Shown here piece after piece: positions 1 through 8,884 of a DNA stretch of 64,000 nt. Source of the stretch: Halieaceae bacterium UBA5044. Its GTDB lineage: Bacteria > Pseudomonadota > Gammaproteobacteria > Pseudomonadales > Halieaceae. A model generated the notes under the pieces. The model saw only the letters and a program-made list of their open reading frames with translations, made no database searches and was not told the origin of the DNA. Made by a program: the position numbers and the translations under genes. The stretch covers positions 89,145 through 153,144 of the forward strand of contig DIBU01000010.1 of the NCBI GenBank assembly GCA_002416125.1. Reading direction: 5' to 3'. Position 1 is the first letter of the stretch. Each line of letters begins with the position of its first letter.

Positions 1-57
<57 letters not shown>

Positions 58-98
58 ACATACGTGTCGTCCGCTCCGAATTGGCGGCACGTTTCGTC

Positions 99-121
99 AA
101 AGCCCCTTCTTGGGGCTTTTT
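99..121 (+). terminator. Rho-independent terminator after the initiator tRNA
   Basis: The stem AGCCCC / GGGGCT with a five-base loop is followed directly by a T run. It lies between the tRNA and rimP and would separate tRNA transcription from the nusA operon, or attenuate read-through into it. Confidence 0.75.
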
Positions 122-188
122 CGTATCTGCGAAAAATGTTTGTGGTGTATTCGCAAGGTTAACCGCCGCTGGCGGAAGTGGAGTCGGA

Positions 189-683
189 TTGACGGCCAGG
201 CAACAGGAATTACAGGCGCTGCTGGAACCCACAGTGGTCGCCCTCGGCTTTGACCTCTGGGGCATCGAGTATGCCGCCCAGGGCAAGCACAGTGTATTGC
301 GCGTGTACATTGACGCGCAGTCAGGGGTGACGGTGGATGACTGTGCCGCCGTCAGTGCGCAGGTGAGCGCTGTGCTGGACGTTGAAGACCCGATCACCGG
401 CGAGTACACGCTTGAGGTGTCCTCGCCGGGCGTTGATCGCCTGCTGTTTCGCCTTGAGCAGTTCCCGCCGTTCTTCGGCGAGTGGGTCGAATTGCGTTTG
501 CGCCGGCCTTTCGAGGGGCGCCGCAATTTCAAGGGTATTTTGCAAGGTATCGAGGGCGAGGACGTTGTGGTGCTGGTAGATGACCACGAATACCTGTTGC
601 CTTACAGCGCCGTGGACAAGGCGCGTGTTCATCCCCGCATCGAGGGTGCGGCCAGCGTAACTGACGAGGCTACGAATGACTAA
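189..683 (+). CDS. rimP: Ribosome maturation factor RimP
   Basis: RimP is a cytoplasmic factor needed for late 30S subunit maturation. The 164-residue product has the family core near its N-terminus (ALGFDLWGIEY, then LRVYID) and the SSPGVDR motif in the middle. I chose the TTG at 189 because it gives the usual length and has GGAAGTGGAG upstream. The frame is open back to position 81, but that extension has no family resemblance and crosses the terminator. The gene overlaps nusA by 8 nt, as expected for the first gene of the nusA-infB operon. The start is the only uncertain point. Confidence 0.93.
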   Translation: MTARQQELQALLEPTVVALGFDLWGIEYAAQGKHSVLRVYIDAQSGVTVDDCAAVSAQVSAVLDVEDPITGEYTLEVSSPGVDRLLFRLEQFPPFFGEWVELRLRRPFEGRRNFKGILQGIEGEDVVVLVDDHEYLLPYSAVDKARVHPRIEGAASVTDEATND

Positions 684-2169
684 AGAAATCCTGATGGTGG
701 CTGAGGCCGTCTCGAACGAAAAGGGCGTGTCCGAGGACATCATTTTCGAGGCGATCGAGCTGGCGCTGGCGACAGCGACCAAGAAGCGCTACGACGAGGA
801 TGCCGACATCGAGGTGACCATCGACCGCAAGACGGGCGACTACGTGACCGTGCGCCGCTGGCTGGTGGTTCCCGACGACGAAATGGCACTGCTGGGTACC
901 CAGTTCACCACGGAAGAAGCCATCGAGAAAGATCCGGCGCTGAAGCCCGGCGACATCTATGAGGAAGCGGTCGAGAACGTCGGCTTCGGGCGCATTGCGG
1001 CGCAGACCGCGAAGCAGGTCATCGTGCAGCGCGTGCGCGATGCCGAGCGTGCGCAGGTCGTCGAGCTGTATCGTGAGCGCGTCGGCGAGCTCGTTGCGGG
1101 CACAGTCAAGAAAGTGACACGCGACAACGTGATCGTGGATCTCGGCAATAACGCCGAGGGCCTGCTGCCCCGGGATCAGCTGGTTGGTCGCGAAACCTTC
1201 CGCGTCAACGACCGGGTGCGTGCCATCCTGCGCGAGATCAGCGCGGAAACCCGCGGCCCGCAGCTGATGTTGAGCCGTTCCTGCCCGGAAATGCTCATTG
1301 AGCTGTTCAAGATTGAAGTGCCGGAAATTGCCGAAGAGGTTATCCAGATCAAGGCCGCCGCGCGCGACCCCGGCTCGCGGGCCAAGATCGCAGTGAAAAC
1401 CAATGACCAGCGCATCGACCCGGTCGGCGCCTGCGTCGGTATGCGCGGTTCGCGAGTGCAGGCGGTGTCCAACGAGCTGGACAACGAACGCGTGGACATC
1501 ATTCTCTGGGACGATAACCCGGCCCAGCTGGTGATCAACGCCATGTCGCCGGCAGAGGTCGAGTCCATTGTGGTTGACGAAGACAGCGGGACCATGGACG
1601 TCGCGGTAGCGGAAGACAACCTCGCACAGGCGATCGGCCGCTCCGGGCAAAACGTGCGGCTGGCCAGTGAACTGACCGGCTGGACCATCAATGTCATGAG
1701 TAACGAGGAGGCCGCCGAGAAGCACGAGGCCGAGGCGGGGCAGGTGATCCAGATGTTTGTCGAGCAGCTGGATATCGATGAGGAGGTTGCTGAAATCCTT
1801 GTTGAAGAAGGCTTTACCACGCTGGAAGAGGTGGCCTACGTGCCGCTGGAAGAGATGACCGCCGTCGACGGCTTTGATGACGAGATCGCCGAGGAACTGC
1901 GGGCGCGCGCCAAGGACGCGCTGCTGACCCAGGCGATTGCGTCGGAGGAGCAGCTCGGCGCCAACGAGCCCGCGCAGGACCTGCTGGAGATGGACGGTAT
2001 GGATCGTCACCTGGCCTTTGTGTTGGCCAGCCGCGGTGTGATTACCATGGAAGATCTCGCGGAACAGGGTGTCGATGACCTGATGGATATTCCGGAAATG
2101 ACCGAAGAGCGCGCCGGAGAGCTGATCATGACAGCGCGCGCGCCCTGGTTTGCCGAGGAGAGTGAATAG
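676..2169 (+). CDS. nusA: Transcription termination/antitermination factor NusA
   Basis: NusA binds RNA polymerase and nascent RNA and modulates pausing, termination and antitermination. The 497-residue protein has the N-terminal RNAP-binding domain (to about 125), an S1 domain (about 135-200), two KH domains (about 230-345, including GACVGMRGSRVQ) and two C-terminal acidic repeats (about 365-497). That is the full gammaproteobacterial architecture. It overlaps rimP by 8 nt and precedes infB by 60 nt. No anomaly was seen. Confidence 0.98.
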   Translation: MTKEILMVAEAVSNEKGVSEDIIFEAIELALATATKKRYDEDADIEVTIDRKTGDYVTVRRWLVVPDDEMALLGTQFTTEEAIEKDPALKPGDIYEEAVENVGFGRIAAQTAKQVIVQRVRDAERAQVVELYRERVGELVAGTVKKVTRDNVIVDLGNNAEGLLPRDQLVGRETFRVNDRVRAILREISAETRGPQLMLSRSCPEMLIELFKIEVPEIAEEVIQIKAAARDPGSRAKIAVKTNDQRIDPVGACVGMRGSRVQAVSNELDNERVDIILWDDNPAQLVINAMSPAEVESIVVDEDSGTMDVAVAEDNLAQAIGRSGQNVRLASELTGWTINVMSNEEAAEKHEAEAGQVIQMFVEQLDIDEEVAEILVEEGFTTLEEVAYVPLEEMTAVDGFDDEIAEELRARAKDALLTQAIASEEQLGANEPAQDLLEMDGMDRHLAFVLASRGVITMEDLAEQGVDDLMDIPEMTEERAGELIMTARAPWFAEESE

Positions 2170-2229
2170 GCCAGTACAGGCGGTTCCACTCTAGGCATCA
2201 GGGTTTCACGGGATTAAGGAGAATTTTGC

Positions 2230-4911
2230 ATGGCGCAAGTGACAGTACAGCAGCTCGCGGAAACAGTGGGAGCGCCCGTTGATCGTTTGCTGACGCAAAT
2301 GAAGGAAGCGGGCCTGCCTCACTCGGCGGCGAGTGAAGCTGTGTCGGAAGAGGACAAGCAGACGCTGCTGACCTATCTGAAGCGCAGCCATGGCGAATCC
2401 ACGGCAGCGCCCAAGCGCATCACGCTCAAGCGCAAGACGATCAGCACGCTGAGAACGTCCGGGTCGCAGGGCAAGAAGACGGTGAACGTGGAAGTGCGGA
2501 AGAAGCGCACCTACGTCAAGCGCGATGCCTCGGACGCCGACTCCGAAATGCAGGATGCGGCCAAGCTGGAAGCAGCGGCAGCGGCAGAGGCCGAGCGCAA
2601 GGCCGCGGAAGCCAAGGCGGCAGCGGATGCGGAGGCAGCGGAAAAGGCGGCCCGCGAAGCGGCGGCGGCCGAGGAAGAGGCGGCGGTTGCAGCGGCAGCG
2701 GCGTCTGTGCCGGAGCCCGAGCCGGAAGACGAAAAAGACCTGGATCCGGAGATCCTGCGCCAGCGTGCGGCGGAGCGTCGTATGGCCCGCGAAGCGGCCG
2801 AAGCCGAGGCCCGCAAGGCGGCGATGGAAGCTCGCAAGGCCGAGGAAGAGCGCGTCAAGGCGGAAGCCGCGGCAAAAGTCGAGCGGGAGAAAGAGGCCGC
2901 GGCGAAGCGTCCCAAGCGCCTGCACGATGCGCCGGCACCGCAGACCGAAGAACAGCGCAAGAAAGCTGTGCGCGGCCGGCTCGACCGCAGTTCACCGGGC
3001 GGCCGTGGCAAGCAGCGCGGCCACAACCTGTCACTGTCCGACCTTGAAGCGGCTGAGTCCGGCATGATGCGGCGCCGCGGCGGGCGCAAGAAGATGCGTG
3101 GTGGTTCCCATGCGGAACACGGTAAACACGGATTCGAGATGCCCACAGAGAAGAAGACACACGAAGTCGAGCTGGCTGACATGACCTCGGTCGGCGGTCT
3201 CGCGCAGCAGATGTCCGTGAAGGCCGGTGAAGTGATCAAGGAGCTGATGAAGCTCGGCGTCATGGCGACCATCAACCAGATGATCGACCAGGATACCGCG
3301 ATCCTGGTGGTCGAGGAGATGGGGCACAAGCCGAAACTGATCAGTGCCGACGCCCTGGAAGAGAAGCTGGAAGAGACGCTCGCGCAGCACGAGGGTACCC
3401 TGGAGCCGCGCGCCCCGGTGGTCACGGTGATGGGTCACGTCGACCACGGCAAGACATCGTTGCTCGACTATATCCGCAAGGCCAAGGTGGCCTCCGGTGA
3501 GGCGGGTGGTATTACCCAGCACATCGGTGCCTACCACGTGGAAACCGGCCACGGCATGATTTCCTTCCTCGACACCCCCGGTCACGCGGCGTTCACCGCC
3601 ATGCGCGCCCGCGGCGCGAAGAGCACGGACATCGTGATCCTCGTGGTGGCGGCAGACGATGGCGTCATGCCGCAGACCGAGGAAGCCGTGCAGCACGCCA
3701 AGGCGGCGAAAGTGCCCCTGATCGTGGCCATCAACAAGATGGACAAGGAAGGTGCGGATCCGGACCGTGTGAAGAGCGAGCTGGCAGCCAAGGATGTGAT
3801 CCCCGAGGATTGGGGCGGTGATACACAGTTCATCGAGGTGTCTGCCCACACGGGTGACGGCGTGGACAATCTGCTTGACGCCATTCTGCTGCAGGCCGAG
3901 GTACTCGAGTTGCAGGCGCCGCGTGACGTACCTGCACAGGGCATCGTGATCGAATCGCGACTGGACAAGGGACGTGGGCCCGTGGCGTCGCTGTTGATCC
4001 AGAGCGGCACCCTGCGCCAGGGCGATATCGTGCTGGCAGGCCTGCAGTACGGCCGCGTGCGTGCCATGCTGGACGAGAATGGCAAGAACATCACCGAGGC
4101 CGGGCCGAGTATTCCGGTCGAAATCCTCGGTCTCGACGGTACCCCCGATGCCGGTGACCTGTTCGCCGTGGTGGAGAGCGAGAAGCGCGCCCGTGAAGTG
4201 GCGCAGTTCCGTCAGGAGAAGACGCGCGACAGCAAGCTGCAGCGCCAGCAGGCCGCCAAGCTCGACAACATGTTCGAGAGCATGACGGCTGGCGAGAAGA
4301 AGACGCTGAACGTTGTGGTCAAGGCCGATGTGCGCGGCTCCCTGGAAGCTATTCAGACCGCCCTGCTGGACCTCGGCAACGACGAAGTACAGGTGAACAT
4401 TGTGTCAGGCGGCGTCGGCGGCCTCGCGGAAACCGACATCACCCTGGCCATCACGTCGGGCGCGGTGGTGTTTGGCTTCAACGTGCGCGCCGATGCGTCC
4501 GCCCGTCGTCTGGTGGAAAACGAGGGCGTGGATCTGCGTTACTACAACGTCATCTACGACCTTATCGACGATGTGAAGCAGGCCCTCACCGGGATGCTGG
4601 CGCCGGAAATGCGCGAGGAGATCCTCGGGATTGCCGAAGTGCGCGATGTATTCCGCTCGCCGAAATTCGGTGCGATCGCCGGCTGCATGGTCATCGAGGG
4701 CACGGTCTACCGTTCACGCCCGATTCGCGTGCTGCGTGACAACGTGGTCATCTACCAGGGCGAGCTGGAGTCATTGCGTCGCTTCAAGGACGATGCCAGT
4801 GAAGTGCGCAACGGCATGGAGTGCGGTATCGGCGTCAAGAACTACAACGACGTCAAGCCCGGCGACCTGATCGAAGTGTATGAAGTCAAGGAGTTTGCCC
4901 GCACTCTGTAG
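2230..4911 (+). CDS. infB: Translation initiation factor IF-2
   Basis: IF-2 is the GTPase that delivers fMet-tRNA to the 30S subunit and promotes subunit joining. At 893 residues it is the long form. It has an N-terminal IF2_N fold (1-50), a very Ala/Glu/Lys-rich charged linker (about 95-240), a second IF2_N segment (about 315-370), then the G domain with GHVDHGKT at about 402-409, DTPGH at about 447 and NKMD at about 502, and domains II-IV to the end. The SD AAGGAG sits before the ATG. It is cotranscribed with nusA and rbfA. An internal shorter-form start is possible, as in E. coli, but I could not place one. Confidence 0.98.
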   Translation: MAQVTVQQLAETVGAPVDRLLTQMKEAGLPHSAASEAVSEEDKQTLLTYLKRSHGESTAAPKRITLKRKTISTLRTSGSQGKKTVNVEVRKKRTYVKRDASDADSEMQDAAKLEAAAAAEAERKAAEAKAAADAEAAEKAAREAAAAEEEAAVAAAAASVPEPEPEDEKDLDPEILRQRAAERRMAREAAEAEARKAAMEARKAEEERVKAEAAAKVEREKEAAAKRPKRLHDAPAPQTEEQRKKAVRGRLDRSSPGGRGKQRGHNLSLSDLEAAESGMMRRRGGRKKMRGGSHAEHGKHGFEMPTEKKTHEVELADMTSVGGLAQQMSVKAGEVIKELMKLGVMATINQMIDQDTAILVVEEMGHKPKLISADALEEKLEETLAQHEGTLEPRAPVVTVMGHVDHGKTSLLDYIRKAKVASGEAGGITQHIGAYHVETGHGMISFLDTPGHAAFTAMRARGAKSTDIVILVVAADDGVMPQTEEAVQHAKAAKVPLIVAINKMDKEGADPDRVKSELAAKDVIPEDWGGDTQFIEVSAHTGDGVDNLLDAILLQAEVLELQAPRDVPAQGIVIESRLDKGRGPVASLLIQSGTLRQGDIVLAGLQYGRVRAMLDENGKNITEAGPSIPVEILGLDGTPDAGDLFAVVESEKRAREVAQFRQEKTRDSKLQRQQAAKLDNMFESMTAGEKKTLNVVVKADVRGSLEAIQTALLDLGNDEVQVNIVSGGVGGLAETDITLAITSGAVVFGFNVRADASARRLVENEGVDLRYYNVIYDLIDDVKQALTGMLAPEMREEILGIAEVRDVFRSPKFGAIAGCMVIEGTVYRSRPIRVLRDNVVIYQGELESLRRFKDDASEVRNGMECGIGVKNYNDVKPGDLIEVYEVKEFARTL

Positions 4912-4922
4912 GCGGCCCTGTT

Positions 4923-5324
4923 ATGGCGAAGGAATACAGTCGGACCCAGCGGGTTGCAGATTACCTGCAGCGCGAACTGGCACAGCAGATCCAGCAGGAA
5001 CTGCGCGATCCGCGGATCGGGATGGTCAGCATCACGGGCGTGGACGTGAGCCGCGACCTGGGGCACGCGAAAGTGTATTTCACGCGCCTGGGGAGCGACT
5101 GTGCCGACGAGGCGCGTGAAGCCGCGGAGGTGCTGAACAAGGCGGCGGGGTATCTGCGCAGCCAACTGTCCCGCGACAGCAATATGCGCAGCGTGCCGCA
5201 GCTGCGCTTCTATTTCGACAGCAGCGTGGGCCGCGGACGGGATATGGAAGACCTCATTCGGCGTGCGGAGCAGGCGGACCGGGCCCTGGGTCTGCGCGAC
5301 GACGAGCCGGGCGACGCATCCTAG
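4923..5324 (+). CDS. rbfA: 30S ribosome-binding factor RbfA
   Basis: RbfA is a cold-shock and 16S-processing factor that acts on the 5' helix of 16S rRNA. The 133-residue protein begins MAKEYSRTQRVADYLQRELAQ and contains DPRIG and the KH-like core VSRDLGHAKVYF; the C-terminal LRFYFDSSVGRG motif is typical. It lies 11 nt after infB, and its TAG stop shares one base with the GTG start of truB, so the two are probably translationally coupled. Confidence 0.97.
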   Translation: MAKEYSRTQRVADYLQRELAQQIQQELRDPRIGMVSITGVDVSRDLGHAKVYFTRLGSDCADEAREAAEVLNKAAGYLRSQLSRDSNMRSVPQLRFYFDSSVGRGRDMEDLIRRAEQADRALGLRDDEPGDAS

Positions 5325-6253
5325 TGGGCCGTCAGCGCAAAGGTCGCCCGCTGGATGGAATACTGTTGCTGGACAAGCCTGCGGGGCTGAGCTCCAACCA
5401 GGCATTGCAGCGTGCCAAGCGCCTGTACTTCGCCGCCAAGGCGGGGCACACCGGCAGCCTGGACCCGCTGGCGACCGGGGTGCTGCCCCTGTGCTTCGGC
5501 GAGGCGACGAAGTTCTCCCAGTATCTGCTGGACGCCGACAAGGCCTATGCCAGCACGTTTGTGCTCGGTGAGCAGCGCAGTACCGGCGATGCCGAGGGCG
5601 AGGTGCTGGCCGTGGCCGACGCCAGTGCCCTCACGCGTGAGCAGGTGGAGGAGGCGCTGGGCGCCTTTCGCGGCGCGATTGAGCAGGTGCCGTCGATGTA
5701 TTCGGCGTTGAAGCGCGATGGACAGCCGCTCTACAAACTGGCGCGCAAAGGCCAGGAAGTGGAGCGCGCAGCGCGGCCGGTGATGATACACCGGTTGGAA
5801 TTACTGGATTTCCGCCCGGGCGAACGGGCGGAGGTCGATGTGGCCCTCGAGTGCAGTAAAGGCACCTATGTGCGCTCGATTGCCGAGGACCTGGGCACCG
5901 CCCTGGGCTGCGGTGGCTATGTGAGTGCGCTGCGGCGCACCCGGGCAGGCCCCTTCGGGCTGGACCGATGCGTCACGCTGGCCGCGCTGGAGGCATTGAA
6001 AGACGCCGAGCGCCTGGCGGACATGGACGCCTTATTGCTGCCCGCGGATACGGCGCTGGACGCATTGCCGACGGTGCGACTGACCGAGTCCGGCGGGTAT
6101 TACCTGCGCCAGGGGCAACCGGTCATGGTGCCAAATGCGCCCCACAATGGTATGGTGCGCGTCGCTCTGGAAACCGGCGAGTTTCTGGGGGTAGGCGAGA
6201 TATTGGACGACGGGCGCGTTGCGCCGCGTCGCCTGATAGTCACCGGGAGGTGA
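5324..6253 (+). CDS. truB: tRNA pseudouridine(55) synthase TruB
   Basis: TruB converts U55 of the tRNA T-loop to pseudouridine. The 309-residue protein has the substrate loop DGILLLDKPAG at 11-21 and the catalytic motif HTGSLDPLATG with Asp47. The KGTYVRSI motif is in the middle, and a PUA-like C-terminal domain runs from about 245. GTG is the start and overlaps the rbfA stop by one base. It is the fifth gene of the nusA-type operon and is followed by a terminator-like hairpin before rpsO. Confidence 0.97.
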   Translation: MGRQRKGRPLDGILLLDKPAGLSSNQALQRAKRLYFAAKAGHTGSLDPLATGVLPLCFGEATKFSQYLLDADKAYASTFVLGEQRSTGDAEGEVLAVADASALTREQVEEALGAFRGAIEQVPSMYSALKRDGQPLYKLARKGQEVERAARPVMIHRLELLDFRPGERAEVDVALECSKGTYVRSIAEDLGTALGCGGYVSALRRTRAGPFGLDRCVTLAALEALKDAERLADMDALLLPADTALDALPTVRLTESGGYYLRQGQPVMVPNAPHNGMVRVALETGEFLGVGEILDDGRVAPRRLIVTGR

Positions 6254-6259
6254 CGCGAA

Positions 6260-6293
6260 CCTGTCTGTAAATCTGCACGGACAGGCTCTTTTT
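6260..6293 (+). terminator. Rho-independent terminator between truB and rpsO
   Basis: The arms CCTGTC (6260-6265) and GACAGG (6280-6285) extend by about three further pairs and are followed by CTCTTTTT. The hairpin would end or attenuate the nusA-truB transcript and leave rpsO-pnp with its own promoter. Confidence 0.7.
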
Positions 6294-6357
6294 ATTGATC
6301 TCCACCGGGCTGTGTAAAAGCGGGTGGAACACGCAGATTACTTGAGAGGAAACAGAC

Positions 6358-6627
6358 ATGGCTTTAGAAGCTGCAAAAAAGGCAGAAATCGTAAAAGAGT
6401 ACCAGACCAGCGAGAGTGATACCGGATCGCCCGAAGTTCAGGTCGCGTTGCTGACAGCCAATATCATCCAGCTGCAGGACCACTTCCAGGCGCACAAGCA
6501 CGATCACCACTCACGCCGCGGCCTGATCCGCATGGTAAACCAGCGTCGCAAGCTGCTGGATTACCTGAAGCGCAAGGATGTGACGCGCTACGCCGAGCTG
6601 ATCAAGCGACTGGGTCTGCGTCGATAA
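6358..6627 (+). CDS. rpsO: 30S ribosomal protein S15
   Basis: S15 is a primary 16S-binding protein of the small subunit platform. The 89-residue product is full length, with SDTGSPEVQVALLT near the N-terminus, HDHHSRRGL in the middle and the RRKLLDYLK motif. AGAGGA precedes the ATG. The 100 nt leader after the truB terminator is a plausible site for S15 autoregulation, but I did not fold it. rpsO-pnp is the conserved pair. Confidence 0.98.
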   Translation: MALEAAKKAEIVKEYQTSESDTGSPEVQVALLTANIIQLQDHFQAHKHDHHSRRGLIRMVNQRRKLLDYLKRKDVTRYAELIKRLGLRR

Positions 6628-6639
6628 GCGGTACCACAT

Positions 6640-6660
6640 ACCGGGGCCCTCTGCCCCGGT
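6640..6660 (+). terminator. GC-rich hairpin between rpsO and pnp
   Basis: The arms ACCGGGG and CCCCGGT enclose a seven-base loop 13 nt after the rpsO stop. There is no good T run, so it could be an attenuator or an RNase III/RNase E processing hairpin in the pnp leader, as in E. coli, rather than a strong terminator. Confidence 0.5.
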
Positions 6661-6687
6661 TGTCATATTCAGCATTGGAGAAATAAT

Positions 6688-8817
6688 GTGAATCCAGTTA
6701 GAAAGACCTTCCAGTACGGTGGCCAGACAGTCACGCTGGAAACGGGTCGTATTGCCAGGCAGGCAACCGGCGCGGTTCTGGTTACCGTCGAAAACACCTC
6801 GGTTCTGGTTACGGTTGTGGCGGAAAAAAGCGCCAAGCCCGGCCAGCCCTTCTTCCCCCTTGCCGTGCACTACACGGAAAAGGCTTACGCGGTCGGCAAG
6901 ATCCCCGGCGGCTTCTTCAAGCGCGAAGCACGCCCCAGCGAAAAGGAAACCCTCACCTCACGGCTCATCGACCGGCCCATCCGGCCGCTGTTTCCCGATG
7001 GCTTCATGAATGAAGTGCAGGTGATCTGCACGGTGATGTCTGCGGACAAGCACATCGATCCGGATATCCCTGCGATGATCGGCACCTCCGCGGCGCTGGC
7101 CATTTCCGGCTGCCCGTTCAATGGCCCGATTGGCGGCGCGCGCGTCGGCTTCAACGAGAGCACCGGTTACATGCTCAACCCCACCTACGACCAGCTGAAG
7201 GATAGCAAGCTGGACATGGTGGTGGCAGGTACCGAGCATGCGGTGTTGATGGTCGAGTCTGAAGCGAAGGAGCTGTCGGAAGACCAGATGCTGGGTGCCG
7301 TGCTGTTTGCCCACCAGGAAATGCAGGTGGTGATCCAGGCCATTCGCGATCTGGCTGCCGAAGCCGGCAAGCCGCGTTGGGACTGGCAGCCGCCGGCGGT
7401 GAATGAAGAGCTCACCGCTGCCGTTGAGGCACAGGTCAAGGCGGAGCTGGGCGAGGCCTACCGTATCACCGAAAAAGCGCTGCGTTACGAGCGCGTTGCC
7501 GAAGTGCGCAAGGCCTGTGTAGCGGCCCTGGCCGTTGAGGGCGGACCGTCCGAGGACGACATCAAGGATGTTTTCAAGACCGTCGAGAAAAACCTCGTGC
7601 GCAAGCGTATCCTCGCCGGCGAACCGCGTATTGACGGTCGCGATACACGCACCGTGCGGGCCATTGCCTGCGAAACCGATATCCTGCCCAAGGTGCACGG
7701 CTCTGCGCTGTTCACCCGTGGCGAGACCCAGGCTATCGGTGCGGTTACCCTGGGCTCAACCCGCGACTCACAGATCATCGATGCGCTGGAAGGCGAGCGG
7801 CGTGATCCCTTCATGCTGCACTATAACTTCCCTCCCTACTCGGTAGGTGAAGCGGGCCGCGTGGGCTTTACCAGCCGTCGCGAAATTGGCCACGGACGCC
7901 TGGCGCGCCGCGGCCTGGCCGCGGTGCTGCCGAACAGCGAGGACTTCCCCTACACCATCCGTGTGGTGTCGGAGATTACCGAATCCAACGGCTCCAGCTC
8001 GATGGCCTCGGTGTGCGTGGGCTCCATGGCCATGATGGCGGCAGGTGTGCCGCTGAGCGCGCCGGTGGCCGGTATCGCCATGGGCCTGGTCAAGGACGGT
8101 AACCAGTTCGCCGTACTGACCGATATCCTGGGCGACGAAGATCACCTGGGCGACATGGATTTCAAGGTTGCCGGCACCGCAGCGGGTATCACCGCCCTGC
8201 AAATGGATATCAAGATCGAAGGTATCAATGAGCAGATCATGGAGATTGCCCTGCAGCAGGCGCAGCAGGCTCGCCTGCATATCCTCGGCCAGATGAACGC
8301 TGTACTGGCCGAGCCGCGTCAGGTGCTCTCGGACAACGCGCCGAGCATGCTCACCCTGAAAGTCGATTCCGACAAGATCCGCGACATCATCGGCAAGGGC
8401 GGTGCGACCATTCGCGCCATCACCGAGGCCTCGGGTGCTACCGTGGATATCGACGATGACGGTACGGTCCGCGTCTTCGGTCAGGACAAGGCAGCCCGCG
8501 ACAAGGCGGTGGCCATGATTGAAGAGATCACGGCCGAGGCCGAGGTAGGTGCTGTCTACAAGGGCACCGTGGCGCGCATCGTTGATTTCGGTGCCTTCGT
8601 CAACATCCTGCCGGGCAAGGACGGTCTGGTGCACATCTCGCAGATCGCCCACCAGCGTGTCGAGAACGTGTCCGACTACCTGAAGGAAGGCCAGGAGGTG
8701 GAAGTGAAGGTGCTGGATGTCGACCAGCGCGGTCGTATCAAGCTGTCCATCAAGGAACTGCTTGAAGACGATGCTGGTTCCGATGCTGAAAGCGGCACAT
8801 CCTCAGACGAGGGCTGA
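6688..8817 (+). CDS. pnp: Polyribonucleotide nucleotidyltransferase (PNPase)
   Basis: PNPase is the phosphorolytic 3'-5' exoribonuclease of the RNA degradosome. The 709-residue protein has two RNase PH domains flanking a helical domain, then a KH domain (about 555-615; IIGKGGATIRAI) and an S1 domain (about 622-690; GAVYKGTVARIVDFGAFV). The GTG start begins MNPVRKTFQYGGQTVTLETG, typical of the family, with TTGGAGA upstream. It ends just before a bidirectional-looking terminator. Confidence 0.98.
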   Translation: MNPVRKTFQYGGQTVTLETGRIARQATGAVLVTVENTSVLVTVVAEKSAKPGQPFFPLAVHYTEKAYAVGKIPGGFFKREARPSEKETLTSRLIDRPIRPLFPDGFMNEVQVICTVMSADKHIDPDIPAMIGTSAALAISGCPFNGPIGGARVGFNESTGYMLNPTYDQLKDSKLDMVVAGTEHAVLMVESEAKELSEDQMLGAVLFAHQEMQVVIQAIRDLAAEAGKPRWDWQPPAVNEELTAAVEAQVKAELGEAYRITEKALRYERVAEVRKACVAALAVEGGPSEDDIKDVFKTVEKNLVRKRILAGEPRIDGRDTRTVRAIACETDILPKVHGSALFTRGETQAIGAVTLGSTRDSQIIDALEGERRDPFMLHYNFPPYSVGEAGRVGFTSRREIGHGRLARRGLAAVLPNSEDFPYTIRVVSEITESNGSSSMASVCVGSMAMMAAGVPLSAPVAGIAMGLVKDGNQFAVLTDILGDEDHLGDMDFKVAGTAAGITALQMDIKIEGINEQIMEIALQQAQQARLHILGQMNAVLAEPRQVLSDNAPSMLTLKVDSDKIRDIIGKGGATIRAITEASGATVDIDDDGTVRVFGQDKAARDKAVAMIEEITAEAEVGAVYKGTVARIVDFGAFVNILPGKDGLVHISQIAHQRVENVSDYLKEGQEVEVKVLDVDQRGRIKLSIKELLEDDAGSDAESGTSSDEG

Positions 8818-8835
8818 CCCGCAATCAACCAGACA

Positions 8836-8858
8836 AGGGCGCTTCGGCGCCCTTTTTT
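8836..8858 (+). terminator. Rho-independent terminator after pnp
   Basis: AGGGCGC, a TTCG loop and GCGCCCT are followed by a T run. It lies between the converging pnp and permease genes. Confidence 0.85.
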
Positions 8859-8884
8859 GTGCCCAGCGGTTTGCCCGGCCAGGT

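Noticed and set aside
81..188. Upstream extension of the rimP frame
   Set aside because: It crosses the tRNA terminator and has no family similarity; the TTG at 189 gives the normal length.
670..2010. Long minus-strand frame opposite nusA
   Set aside because: A codon-bias shadow; the His/Arg/Leu-rich composition is typical of antisense frames in GC-rich DNA.
7768..8652. Long minus-strand frame opposite pnp
   Set aside because: Antisense shadow of the S1/KH and PH domains; no ribosome site and no homologous motif.
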